From Actinokineospora sp. NBRC 105648 (GTDB lineage Bacteria; Actinomycetota; Actinomycetes; Mycobacteriales; Pseudonocardiaceae): a stretch of DNA of 64,000 nucleotides. The notes beneath the pieces were generated by a model. That model searched no databases and was not told the DNA's origin. It saw only the letters and a program-made list of their open reading frames with translations. The DNA is taken from NCBI RefSeq assembly GCF_030269645.1, contig NZ_BSTR01000014.1, positions 62,001-126,000 of the forward strand, read 5' to 3'. Shown here one piece after another: positions 1-8,054 of this stretch; position 1 is the first letter of the stretch; every line of letters begins with the position of its first letter. The position numbers and the translations under genes were made by a program.

Positions 1-1028
1 AGCTTGACTTCGGACTCCCGGCGAGCAACACCGCCTACCTCGTGGTCGACCGCCCGATCGCCGCGGGCGCCGCCGCGGACGCCGCCGCCGAGGAGGCCGC
101 CAAGGGCTTGGCCGACCACGTCGCCAGCACGTTCGCCGAGGCCGAGGGGGACGCGCTGGGCGACCCGGCGCTGCAGGCCGGGGCCGAGGTGGAGATCGCG
201 GGCGTGCCGGAGCGGTTCGCGGGCAAGTGGACGATCACCAACGCCCGGCACGTCTTCGACGCCGAGGAGGACGGCTACCACACCCGGTTCTGGGTCAGCG
301 GGCGGCAGAACCGCAGTCTGCTCGGCCTCACCACCGGCGGCGCCAAGGCGCCGACGATGTCTGGGGTCGTGTGCGCGGTGGTCACCAACGTGGCGGACCC
401 GGACAAGAAGGGCCGGGTGAAGGTCGCCCTGCCCTGGCTCGCGGCCAACTACGAGTCCGACTGGGCCCGGGTGGCCCACCCGGGCGCGGGCAGGCGCAGC
501 GGGACGCTGTTCTCCCCCGAGGTCGGCGACGAGGTGCTGGTCGGCTTCGAGTTCGGCGACCCGCGCCGGCCGTATGTCCTGGGTGGACTGCTCAACGACA
601 ACACCTCGTTCGGGCACCTGGGTTCCGCGGTCACCGGGTCCGGTGTGGTCACCCAGCGCGGGCTCGCCACGCCCGCGGGCAACCGGTTGCTGTTCACCGA
701 CGACCTGCCGCCCGGGCCGCCGGGTGCGTTGCCGCCCACCAAGTCCACGATCGTGCTAGGCACCTCGGACGACAAGCTGGCGCTCACCATCGACCAGGTG
801 GCGGGCACGGTCGCGCTCACCTGCAACCCGGCGCCGCCCGCGAGCCGCACCCCCGCGGGGGCGCTGACCATCGAATGCGGTGGCGCGGGCCAGATCACGA
901 TCAAGGCCGGGGTCGGCGGGATGAAGCTGGAGACCGACGGGCAGCTCGAGCTCACCGGCAAGCTCGGCGTGAAGGTGTCCAGTCCCGCGGTGACCGAGGT
1001 CAAGGGCTCGCTGCTCAAGCTCAACTAG
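1..1028 (+). CDS. CIS spike protein (VgrG/gpD-gpV-like), 5'-truncated by the window edge
   Basis: The reading frame is open from base 3 and has no stop before 1028, so the gene starts upstream of the window; the visible GTG at 42 is internal. What remains, about 341 residues, holds the end of a phage late-control-D-like region, a gpV/OB-fold-like segment (about 120-210) with the wedge-type motif GRVKVALPWL, and a repetitive beta-rich tail after residue 240 typical of spike beta-helices. In contractile injection systems this protein forms the trimeric spike under the inner tube. No PAAR motif is visible at its end. The gp25-like gene follows after 9 bases, which matches the spike-wedge order of extracellular and cytoplasmic CIS operons. 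The family call rests on motifs and on the neighbours. Confidence 0.85.
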   Translation, partial: LDFGLPASNTAYLVVDRPIAAGAAADAAAEEAAKGLADHVASTFAEAEGDALGDPALQAGAEVEIAGVPERFAGKWTITNARHVFDAEEDGYHTRFWVSGRQNRSLLGLTTGGAKAPTMSGVVCAVVTNVADPDKKGRVKVALPWLAANYESDWARVAHPGAGRRSGTLFSPEVGDEVLVGFEFGDPRRPYVLGGLLNDNTSFGHLGSAVTGSGVVTQRGLATPAGNRLLFTDDLPPGPPGALPPTKSTIVLGTSDDKLALTIDQVAGTVALTCNPAPPASRTPAGALTIECGGAGQITIKAGVGGMKLETDGQLELTGKLGVKVSSPAVTEVKGSLLKLN

Positions 1029-1037
1029 GAGGGTCGG

Positions 1038-1445
1038 ATGGCGCAGGACTTCGTCGGCGCGGGCTGGGCGTTCCCGCTCGGGGTCGGGCCGCAGGGCGGG
1101 ATCTCCCTGGTGCGCCGGGAGGTGGAGCTGGAGCAGGCGATGCGGCTGATCCTGGCCACCTACCCCGGCGAGCGGCCGATGCGCCCGCAGTTCGGCAGCC
1201 GCATCCGCGACTTCGTGTTCCGGCCCGCCAACCTCGAGACGGTCGCCGAGCTGTCCCAGGAGGTGCGCGACGCGCTGCTGCGCTGGGAACCGCGGGTGGA
1301 CGTCGAGGGGGTGCGGATCTCCCCGGACCCGGCCGACGGCAGCGTGCTCTACATCGACATCCAGTACCTGGTCAAGGACACCAACGACCGCCGCAACCTG
1401 GTGTTCCCGTTCTACACCATCCCCGAGGACGGGAGTGACTACTGA
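1038..1445 (+). CDS. CIS baseplate wedge protein, GPW/gp25 family (Cis9-like)
   Basis: 135 residues, the usual length for gp25-like wedge proteins. GGAGGG lies just ahead of the ATG. The conserved core is visible: an N-terminal stretch leading to an EQAMRLILATYPGERPMRP segment, then FGSRIRDFVF and the helix around ETVAELSQEVRDAL, ending in a two-stranded sheet (YIDIQYLV). In phage T4 and CIS baseplates gp25 bridges the sheath-initiating ring and the baseplate-J wedges. Its stop codon overlaps the next start by one base (TGATG), so the two are translationally coupled. A cytoplasmic structural role is expected. Confidence 0.92.
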   Translation: MAQDFVGAGWAFPLGVGPQGGISLVRREVELEQAMRLILATYPGERPMRPQFGSRIRDFVFRPANLETVAELSQEVRDALLRWEPRVDVEGVRISPDPADGSVLYIDIQYLVKDTNDRRNLVFPFYTIPEDGSDY

Positions 1446-3406
1446 TGGCCCTGCCCACGCCCAACCTCGACGACCGCCGGTTCCAGGACCTGGTCGACGA
1501 CGCCAAGCGGATGGTGATGCTGCGCTGTCCGGAGTGGACCGACCACAACGTCTCCGACCCCGGCGTGACGCTGATCGAGACCTTCGCCTTCATGACCGAC
1601 CAGCTGCTGTTCCGGCTCAACCAGGTGCCCGACCGGCTCTACGTCAAGTTCCTGGAGATGATCGGCCTGCGGCTGGTGCCGCCGACGCCCGCGCGGGTGC
1701 CGGTGACGTTCTGGCTGTCCGCGCCCGCGATCACGCCGGTCGGCATCGCCGCGGGCACCTCGGTGGCGACCCCGCGCGACGACACCTCGGCGGCGGTGGT
1801 GTTCAGCACCGGCGCCGACCTGCGGATCATCCCGTGCGCCCTGCGCCGGGTGGCGACCGCGCCGGTGTCGGCCGACGAGCTGGCCGACGAGGTCGTCGAC
1901 CGGACCGACCAGGTCCGGATGGGGACGGCGTTCCCGGCGTTCTCGCCCGTCCCGGCGGTCGGGGAGGCCCTGCTGGTCGGGCTGACCGGCGCGGTGCCGC
2001 ACTGCGTCGTGCGCGTGGACATCGCCTGCGAGGTGCGCGGCGTCGGTGTCCACCCGGAACACCCGCCGCTGGTGTGGGAGGCCTTCGACGGTGCCGACTG
2101 GCAGCCCTGCCGGGTCAGCGCTGATACGACGGGCGCGATCAACACCGACGGTCACGTGCTCGTGCACGTACCGGAGGGACACACCGCGGCGGTGCTCGGC
2201 GGTGAGAGCGCGGGCTGGCTGCGGGCGCGCGTGATCGAGGTCGACGAGGGTTTCCCGACCTACCACGAGACGCCGGTGATCACCTCGCTCGCGGCCTCGA
2301 CCGTGGGCGCCACGGTGGACGCCTTCCACTGCGAGCTGGTCGAGGAGGAGGTGCTCGGTCAGTCAGAAGGTGTTCCGGGGCAACAGTTCCCGGTGGCGCA
2401 GCTGCCGGTCGTCGCCGGTGTGGACCCGGTGCTGGAGACCACCTCGGACGACGGTTGGAAGCCTTGGGAGCGGGTGTCGCACTTCGCGAACAGCCGCCCG
2501 GACGACCGGCACTACCTGCTGGACGGGGCGACCGGGACGGTCTACTTCGGACCGATCATCCGCGAGGTGGACGGCGGCCTGCGGCAGTACGGGGCGGTGC
2601 CGCCGCACCAGTGCGGGATCCGGCTCCGCCGCTACGCCGTCGGCGGCGGTCGGGTGGGCAACGTCGGCAAGGGCGCGATCCAGACGCTGCGATCGTCCAT
2701 CCCGTTCGTGGCCCGGGTGGAGAACCTGGAGCCCGCGAGCGGCGGGGTCGACGGCGAGACCATCGAGCAGGCCAAGGCGCGCGGCCCGATCCTGCTGCGC
2801 ACCCGCAGCCGCGCGGTCACCGCGGAGGACTACGAGGCGATCACCCGGGAGGCGGCCCCGGAGGTCGCCCGGGTGCGTTGCGTCACCGCGGGCGACGACG
2901 AGGTCGACGCCGGGTCGGTGCGGGTGCTGGTGGTGCCCTCGGCGTCCGCTGTGGACGGTCGGATCGAGTTCGCCGAGCTGGTGCCGGAGCGGGAGACGCT
3001 GGCGCGCATCAGCGACCGGCTCGACGAGGTGCGGCTGATCGGGACCCGGGTGCTGGTGTCGCCGCCGAAGTACCGCGGGGTGACGGTGGTGGCTCGGGTG
3101 ATCGCCCGGCCCCGGGTCGACCGGGCGCGGGTGCGGGCCGAGGCGCTGGCGGCGCTGTACCGGCACCTGAACCCGATCAGCGGGGGAGTCGGCGGCACCG
3201 GCTGGCCGTTCGGGCGGCCGGTGCAGGCGGGCGACGTCTACGCGCTGCTGCAACGGGTTCGAGGGGTCGACATGGTCGAGGACGTGCGGTTGTTCGGCGC
3301 CAACCCGGTCACCGGTGAGCGCGGTGAGGAGACCCAGCGGCTCGAGGTGGACCGGCACAGCCTGGTGTTCTCCTACGAGCACCACGTCCGGGTGGAGGAC
3401 AGCTGA
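1445..3406 (+). CDS. CIS baseplate assembly protein J-like (Cis11-like)
   Basis: 653 residues. The N-terminal region (about 1-80) carries the wedge signature HNVSDPGVTLIETFAFMTDQ, characteristic of putative baseplate assembly proteins in CIS. The C-terminal half contains the baseplate-J core, with GGVDGETIEQAKAR and RTRSRAVTAEDYEAI at about residues 435-465, followed by an alpha/beta domain. It builds the iris of the baseplate (T4 gp6 equivalent) that opens when firing is triggered. It overlaps both neighbours by one base (TGATG), as expected for a stoichiometric structural operon. No truncation or frameshift is seen. Confidence 0.93.
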   Translation: MALPTPNLDDRRFQDLVDDAKRMVMLRCPEWTDHNVSDPGVTLIETFAFMTDQLLFRLNQVPDRLYVKFLEMIGLRLVPPTPARVPVTFWLSAPAITPVGIAAGTSVATPRDDTSAAVVFSTGADLRIIPCALRRVATAPVSADELADEVVDRTDQVRMGTAFPAFSPVPAVGEALLVGLTGAVPHCVVRVDIACEVRGVGVHPEHPPLVWEAFDGADWQPCRVSADTTGAINTDGHVLVHVPEGHTAAVLGGESAGWLRARVIEVDEGFPTYHETPVITSLAASTVGATVDAFHCELVEEEVLGQSEGVPGQQFPVAQLPVVAGVDPVLETTSDDGWKPWERVSHFANSRPDDRHYLLDGATGTVYFGPIIREVDGGLRQYGAVPPHQCGIRLRRYAVGGGRVGNVGKGAIQTLRSSIPFVARVENLEPASGGVDGETIEQAKARGPILLRTRSRAVTAEDYEAITREAAPEVARVRCVTAGDDEVDAGSVRVLVVPSASAVDGRIEFAELVPERETLARISDRLDEVRLIGTRVLVSPPKYRGVTVVARVIARPRVDRARVRAEALAALYRHLNPISGGVGGTGWPFGRPVQAGDVYALLQRVRGVDMVEDVRLFGANPVTGERGEETQRLEVDRHSLVFSYEHHVRVEDS

Positions 3407-3942
3407 TGCGCGGTCTCACCCCGGGTCTGGCGACCGCGGCGCCGCTGCTGGCGATGTTGCCCGCGGTGTACCAGGAGGACCCGTTCACCGAGCGGTTCAT
3501 CGCGGGCTTCGACGACGTGCTGGCACCGATCATGTCCACTTTGGACTGCATCGTGGACTACCTGGACCCGGCGCTGGCCCCGGAGGACTTCCTGGACTGG
3601 CTCGCCGGCTGGGTCGGCATCGAGCTCGACGACGGCTGGCCGGTCGAGCGGCGGCGGGCGGTGGTCGGCACGGCGGTCGAGATGTACCGGATGCGCGGCA
3701 CCGTGGCGGGCCTGCGGGCGAACCTGGAGGTGCTGACCGGTGGCACCGCCGAGATAGCCGACAGCGGCGGCACGGCGTGGTCGCACGACCCCGAGGCACC
3801 GCTGCCCGGCGACGCGTACCCGCGGCTGGCGGTCCGGGTGCGGGTGGCCGACCCGGCCGCAGCGCCGCGGGACCTGGTCGAGAACGTGGTCGCCGCCGCC
3901 AAACCGGCCCACGTGGTACACCGAGTGGAGGTGGCCTCATGA
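3406..3942 (+). CDS. CIS/phage tail protein I-like baseplate component (Cis12-like)
   Basis: 178 residues, resembling the phage tail-protein family often annotated as TIGR02242. Recognisable features are the start LPAVYQEDPFTERFIAGF, the helical DFLDWLAGWVGIELDDGW block, and EMYRMRGTVAGLRANLEVLTG. The protein is the second wedge component that pairs with baseplate J. Coupling to baseplate J is by TGATG. Its end overlaps the next start by 4 nt (ATGA), so the following membrane protein is part of the same transcript. The C-terminal KPAHVVHRVEV strand is typical of the family. Confidence 0.9.
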   Translation: MRGLTPGLATAAPLLAMLPAVYQEDPFTERFIAGFDDVLAPIMSTLDCIVDYLDPALAPEDFLDWLAGWVGIELDDGWPVERRRAVVGTAVEMYRMRGTVAGLRANLEVLTGGTAEIADSGGTAWSHDPEAPLPGDAYPRLAVRVRVADPAAAPRDLVENVVAAAKPAHVVHRVEVAS

Positions 3943-6218
3943 TCGTCTGCAAGACCTGCGCCTACCACAACGCCGACACGGACACGTTCTGCGGCAAGTG
4001 CGGCGCGTTCCTGGAGTGGACGGGGGAGAAGGTCGCCCCGGCGCCCGCGCCGGTGGTGGCGGAGGAAGAGGAGGAGCCACCGCCCAAGCGCGGGTTCCTG
4101 GCGAGGTTGCAGTCGGCGCTGTACCTGGACGTGGGCGACCGCCCCCCGGTGCAGACACCGCCGCGCCCGGGAGCCCCCGGCGCCACCCCGCCCCGCCCGG
4201 GTGCCGGGGGCCCGCCCGCGCCTCCCCGCCCCGGCGGTCCACCCGCCCCTCCAGCCCCGCCGCGTCCCGGCGGTCCACCCGCCCCTCCAGCACCACCGCG
4301 TCCCGGTGGACCTCCCGCCCCTCCGGCCCCGCCGCGCCCGGGTGGCCCACCCGCACCCCCCGCCCCGCCGCGCCCCGGTGGCTCTCCCGCCCCTCCGGCC
4401 CCGCCGCGTCCTGGTGGTGCACCGGCGCCTCCGGCCCCGCCACGCCCCGGAGGTCCACCGGCACCTCCAGCCCCGCTGCGTCCCGGTGGGCCTCCTGCCC
4501 CGCCCACGCCCCCGGCTCCGCCCGGCGCCGGTGGTCCGCCCGCACCTCCCGCTCCACCGAAGCCGCCCGCTCCGCCCAGCGCGGGTGGGCCTCCCGCCCC
4601 GCCCACACCACCGGCTCCGCCAAGCCCCGGCGGCCCGCCCGCGCCTCCTGGTCCGCCCGGCGCAGGTGGGAGCTCTGCCCCGCCGAAACCACCGGCTTCG
4701 CCTGGCGCAGGTGGAAACTCTGCCCCGCCCACACCGCCTGCTCTGCCCGGTGCCGGTGGCTCGTCCGCAGCTCCTGCCTCTTCCGCAGGTGGGCCATCTG
4801 CCCCGCCCAAGCCGCCCGCGCGACCCGGTGTTAGCGGTACACCCACATCTCCGGTTCCGCCGGGCTCGGGTGCGTCCTCGGCTCCTTCCACGTCTCCTGG
4901 ACTGGTTGGCGCGGCCGGGTCTCCTGCTCCGTTCGGTGCGAGTGGCGCTCCCACGCCCCCGGCTTCTCCGCCCGGTAGCTCTGTCCCGCAGCGGCCGCCT
5001 AGCGCGGGCGGTTCCTTCGCGCCTTCGGCTCCGCCGCAGTCCCATGGCGCTGCCGCCCGACCTGTGCCGCCTGGTGCTGCCGGCTCCCTGGTTCCGCCCC
5101 AACCCTTGGCCCCGCCCGCGTTGCCGAAGCTCCCCACCTCCGGAGGGGCTGGTTCTACCCCCGCACCAGTTAGTCCTAATTCCGCACCAACTAGTTCTCC
5201 ACCCGCACCCGCGGGTAACTCCGCGCCACCTAGCCTGCCCTCGGCGCAGGCGGATCGGGCCGCCTCGGGCGCCGTTCGGTCCGCTCACGCCGAGGTGCCC
5301 GCGCAGCGCGTGGCCTCGCCGGACCAGGTCGCCGCCGCGGGCGGGCTGGTGGAGGCCATCACCCCCGGACAGCCCGCGGCGGTCCTGCCGCAGGAGACGA
5401 AGCAGGCCCCGCCGGTCACCCGGAAGCGGCCGCCGACGCGCAAGCTCAAGCCCGGCGACCTCGTCTGCGGCGACTGCGGCGAGGGCAACCTGCCCACCCG
5501 CAAGTTCTGCAGCCGGTGCGGGTTCTCCCTCGCCGAGGCCGACATCGTCAAGACACCGTGGTGGCGGCGGCTGCTGCCGCGCACCGGGGCGAAGGTCCGC
5601 AAGTCGGGTGAGCGGCCCAAGGGCAGGCGCGGCAAGTCCAAGCTGGGACAGGCCGTCAGCGCGACCTTCCGGGTCCTCCGCCGAGTTGTGTCGGTGCTGC
5701 TGCTCGTGGGCGGCATCGTCTACGGCGTCTCCGGCGACTTCCGCGGCTGGGTAAACGCGCGCGCCGTCGCGGCCAAGCAGGGCGTCGAGCGGATGATCTT
5801 CCCGCAGTACACGCCCGTGTCGCCGGTGCAGGTCAGTGCCACCTCCGAGCTGCCGGACCACCCCGGCGCCCTGGCCGTCGACGGGTTGAGCAACACCTTC
5901 TGGGCCGCCCCGCGCGACGGTCCGGAGCCGACGGTCGTGCTGCGCTACGACCGGCCGGTCAGCCTCGCCCGCGCCATCGTGCGCACCGGTGCCCGGGACG
6001 AGTTCCAGACCCGGCACCGCGCCGAGCAGCTGCACCTGGTGTTCTCCACCGGCCGCACCGCCGACGTGACGCTCAAGGACAACCCCGACCCGCAGCAGGT
6101 GGACATCGAGAACGGGGCGGGCGTCGAGTGGGTGGAGATCCACGTGGTGAAGGTGTTCCAGAGCGTCAAGGGCACTGATGTCGCGGTGACCGAGATCGAG
6201 CTGTTCCAGGAGTCCTGA
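3939..6218 (+). CDS. CisA-like bitopic membrane protein: zinc ribbons, Pro-Gly repeats, one TM helix, C-terminal beta-sandwich
   Basis: 759 residues, starting at the ATG that overlaps the tail-protein stop. Seen in order: a zinc ribbon at the N-terminus (Cys4, Cys7, Cys18, Cys21); a very long Pro/Gly/Ala low-complexity region (about 70-450) with eight 12-residue repeats; a second zinc ribbon (Cys510, Cys513, Cys524, Cys527); a basic stretch; one hydrophobic segment at about 577-598; and a C-terminal domain (about 615-759) resembling a discoidin/F5-8 type C or other glycan-binding beta-sandwich. Streptomyces CIS loci encode a membrane protein, CisA, with a disordered cytoplasmic part, one helix and an extracytoplasmic beta-sandwich, needed for CIS-linked cell death. 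Architecture and position suggest this is its homologue. That equation is an inference. The alternative is a zinc-ribbon membrane protein of unrelated function. Confidence 0.75.
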   Translation: MIVCKTCAYHNADTDTFCGKCGAFLEWTGEKVAPAPAPVVAEEEEEPPPKRGFLARLQSALYLDVGDRPPVQTPPRPGAPGATPPRPGAGGPPAPPRPGGPPAPPAPPRPGGPPAPPAPPRPGGPPAPPAPPRPGGPPAPPAPPRPGGSPAPPAPPRPGGAPAPPAPPRPGGPPAPPAPLRPGGPPAPPTPPAPPGAGGPPAPPAPPKPPAPPSAGGPPAPPTPPAPPSPGGPPAPPGPPGAGGSSAPPKPPASPGAGGNSAPPTPPALPGAGGSSAAPASSAGGPSAPPKPPARPGVSGTPTSPVPPGSGASSAPSTSPGLVGAAGSPAPFGASGAPTPPASPPGSSVPQRPPSAGGSFAPSAPPQSHGAAARPVPPGAAGSLVPPQPLAPPALPKLPTSGGAGSTPAPVSPNSAPTSSPPAPAGNSAPPSLPSAQADRAASGAVRSAHAEVPAQRVASPDQVAAAGGLVEAITPGQPAAVLPQETKQAPPVTRKRPPTRKLKPGDLVCGDCGEGNLPTRKFCSRCGFSLAEADIVKTPWWRRLLPRTGAKVRKSGERPKGRRGKSKLGQAVSATFRVLRRVVSVLLLVGGIVYGVSGDFRGWVNARAVAAKQGVERMIFPQYTPVSPVQVSATSELPDHPGALAVDGLSNTFWAAPRDGPEPTVVLRYDRPVSLARAIVRTGARDEFQTRHRAEQLHLVFSTGRTADVTLKDNPDPQQVDIENGAGVEWVEIHVVKVFQSVKGTDVAVTEIELFQES
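4227..4514 (+). repeat. 36-bp tandem repeat, eight copies, encoding RPGGPPAPPAPP
   Basis: Eight consecutive in-frame copies of a 36-bp unit code for residues 97-192 of the CisA-like protein. Units 5-8 carry single substitutions (Ser, Ala, Leu, Thr). Further degenerate Pro-Gly-Ala units continue to about base 4830. Copy number is likely to vary between strains and could be misassembled. Confidence 0.9.
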
Positions 6219-6313
6219 CCCGGGGTGATCGCCCAGCCCGCGCCTACCTGGCTCACAGCGGTGCCACAGGGTCGCGGTGGACCGTTGCCGGTACGAGCTA
6301 CCGGAGGGACACC

Positions 6314-6628
6314 ATGGACGAGCGGGCACAGCGGGTGGCGTGGCGGGATCGGATGGGCAATCGGGTGGCACTGGTGACCGCCGGTGTCGCGGTCGGGGCC
6401 ACGGCGCTCGCGGGCGTGGTCGGGGTCGCGATCTCGGCGAGCGCCGACTCCTCGGCTGGCACCGAGTCCTCCACCAGCGAGTCCTCCACCAGCGACAACA
6501 GCACCAGTGACAACAGCACCAGCGACTCCAGCACCACCGGCCAGGACGACACCGACTCGGGGCTGGCCGCCGACCAGGCGCCGTCGCGGGGCGGCGGGAG
6601 CGCGCACGTCGGGTCCGGTGGGTCGTGA
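6314..6628 (+). CDS. Small membrane protein with Ser/Thr/Asp-rich tail, first gene of a redox operon
   Basis: 104 residues. GGAGGGAC lies 6-7 bases before the ATG. The N-terminus is basic and is followed by one hydrophobic segment (about 18-44) ending in AISASADS, so the protein is either anchored with its tail outside or cleaved. The rest is low complexity, with repeats of the type TSDNSTSDNSTSD, then a Gly-rich end. Its stop overlaps the apbE start by 4 nt (GTGA). Operons pairing ApbE with a ferric-reductase-like protein often begin with an FMN-binding acceptor protein, but no FMN_bind domain or clear [ST]GA[ST]-type acceptor site is visible here. Function is unknown; its place in the redox operon is firm. 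Confidence 0.75.
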   Translation: MDERAQRVAWRDRMGNRVALVTAGVAVGATALAGVVGVAISASADSSAGTESSTSESSTSDNSTSDNSTSDSSTTGQDDTDSGLAADQAPSRGGGSAHVGSGGS

Positions 6629-7536
6629 CCGCCCGGGCCGAGTTCCCCGTCTGGGGGACCACCGCCGTCGTCCTGGTCACCGACCCGGCCGACCTGCGGG
6701 TCGCCACCACCCTGCTGCGCGCCGAGTTGGCCGCGGTCGACGACGCGTGCAGCCGCTTCCGGCCCGACTCCGAGCTCGCCCGGCTGCCGCGCGGCCACGC
6801 CGTCGAGGTCAGCCCGCTGCTGGCCGAGGCGTTGGCGGTGGCCCTGCGCGCCGCCCAGCTCACCCAGGGGCTGGTCGACCCGACGGTCGGCGGCGCGCTG
6901 CACGGGCACGGCTACGACCGCGACTTCGCCGCGGTGCCCGCCGATGACCCGCGCCCGGCCGAGATCCGCCGAGTCCGCGGCTACCACCGAGTCCTACTCC
7001 AGGACCACAAGGTCCTGATCCCGCACAACGTCGAGATCGACCTGGGCGCCACCGCCAAGGCGCTCGCCGCCGACCGGGCGGCCAGGGCCATCGCGGAGCG
7101 CGTCGGGGGTGGTGTGCTCGTCTCCCTCGGCGGTGACCTGAGTGTCGCGGGGGCCGCGCCGGAGGGCGGTTGGCAGATCGCGGTCGGCGACGACCACCGC
7201 ACCGCCGACCGCGCGCCGTGGGCCAGGGTCGCGCTGGGCGCCGGTGGCCTGGCCACCTCCAGCACCACCCGCCGCACCTGGCGGCGGGCCGGGCGGCAGG
7301 TGCACCACGTGATCGACCCGCGCACCGGACGCAGCGCCGAAGTGGTGTGGCGCACCGTGTCGGTGGCGGCGAAGTCCTGTGTGGACGCCAACACCGCGAG
7401 CACGGCGGCGATCGTCCTCGGTGCCCAGGCCCCCGCCTGGCTGGCCGACCGCAGGCTGCCCGCCCTGTTGGTCGCGGGCGACGGCGCGGTGCTCACCGTG
7501 GGCGACTGGCCCGCCCGGGACCGGGTGGTCGCCTGA
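6625..7536 (+). CDS. apbE: FAD:protein FMN transferase, ApbE family
   Basis: 303 residues from a GTG start that overlaps the previous stop. ApbE enzymes transfer FMN from FAD to a Thr/Ser of a partner protein and need Mg2+. Visible signatures are DLGATAKALAADRAA (about 139-153), LVSLGGDLSVAG (about 164-175), the HVIDPRTG motif (about 229-236), and the metal-site segment AKSCVDANTASTAAIVLG (about 249-266), where the family usually has A-D-A-x-S/T-T. No signal peptide or lipobox is visible, unlike most exported ApbE proteins, so it may act in the cytoplasm. The next gene overlaps by one base. Confidence 0.88.
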   Translation: MTARAEFPVWGTTAVVLVTDPADLRVATTLLRAELAAVDDACSRFRPDSELARLPRGHAVEVSPLLAEALAVALRAAQLTQGLVDPTVGGALHGHGYDRDFAAVPADDPRPAEIRRVRGYHRVLLQDHKVLIPHNVEIDLGATAKALAADRAARAIAERVGGGVLVSLGGDLSVAGAAPEGGWQIAVGDDHRTADRAPWARVALGAGGLATSSTTRRTWRRAGRQVHHVIDPRTGRSAEVVWRTVSVAAKSCVDANTASTAAIVLGAQAPAWLADRRLPALLVAGDGAVLTVGDWPARDRVVA

Positions 7537-8054
7537 TGCTCTGGTACATCAGCCGCGCCACCGGTCTGGTGGCGCTGGGACTGCTCACCGCGACCCTGGT
7601 GCTCGGCCTGCTGACCGCGGGCAGGCTCGGCACCGTCCGCCTCCCGCGCTTCGCCGTGGGCGCCCTGCACCGCAACCTGTCCCTGCTCACCGTCGTGTTC
7701 CTCGTCGTGCACATCGCCTCGGCGGTGCTCGACGGCTACGTCGAGATCGCCTGGCTCGACGTCGTCCTGCCGTTCGCCTCGGTCTACCAGCCGTTCTGGG
7801 TCGGTCTCGGCGCGGTCGCGGTCGACCTGATGATCGCCGTGGTGGTCACCAGCCTGCTGCGCACCAGGATCCCGGCCCGCTGGTGGCGCCTGGTCCACCT
7901 CAGCGCCTACGCCCTGTGGCCGGTCGCGCTGCTGCACGGCTTCGGCATGGGCACCGCCGACACCGGCCTGGTGATCGCCTTCGACGTGGCCTGCCTGGCC
8001 GCCGTCGCGGTGGCGCTGACCTGGCGGGTCACCCGACTCCAGGGGGCACGATGA
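7536..8054 (+). CDS. Ferric reductase-like transmembrane protein, predicted di-haem b
   Basis: 172 residues with five or six hydrophobic segments. Two histidine pairs sit in helices at His45/His59 and His121/His134, the 13-14 residue spacing used to bind stacked b-haems in the ferric-reductase/NOX/YedZ superfamily. It lacks the C-terminal FAD/NAD domain of full ferric reductases, so electrons must come from a separate protein; the NuoF-like gene downstream is the obvious candidate. It overlaps its neighbours by 1 nt upstream and 4 nt downstream. Function as the membrane electron carrier of this operon is inferred from context. Confidence 0.82.
   Translation: MLWYISRATGLVALGLLTATLVLGLLTAGRLGTVRLPRFAVGALHRNLSLLTVVFLVVHIASAVLDGYVEIAWLDVVLPFASVYQPFWVGLGAVAVDLMIAVVVTSLLRTRIPARWWRLVHLSAYALWPVALLHGFGMGTADTGLVIAFDVACLAAVAVALTWRVTRLQGAR

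Noticed and set aside
4227-4830. CRISPR-like periodic repeats
   Set aside because: The repeats are contiguous and in frame without spacers, so they are coding tandem repeats.
3558-6863. Very long minus-strand open frame opposite the CisA-like gene
   Set aside because: It is Arg/Gly-rich and repetitive, the mirror of the Pro/Gly repeat, has no ribosome site, and spans several plus-strand genes.
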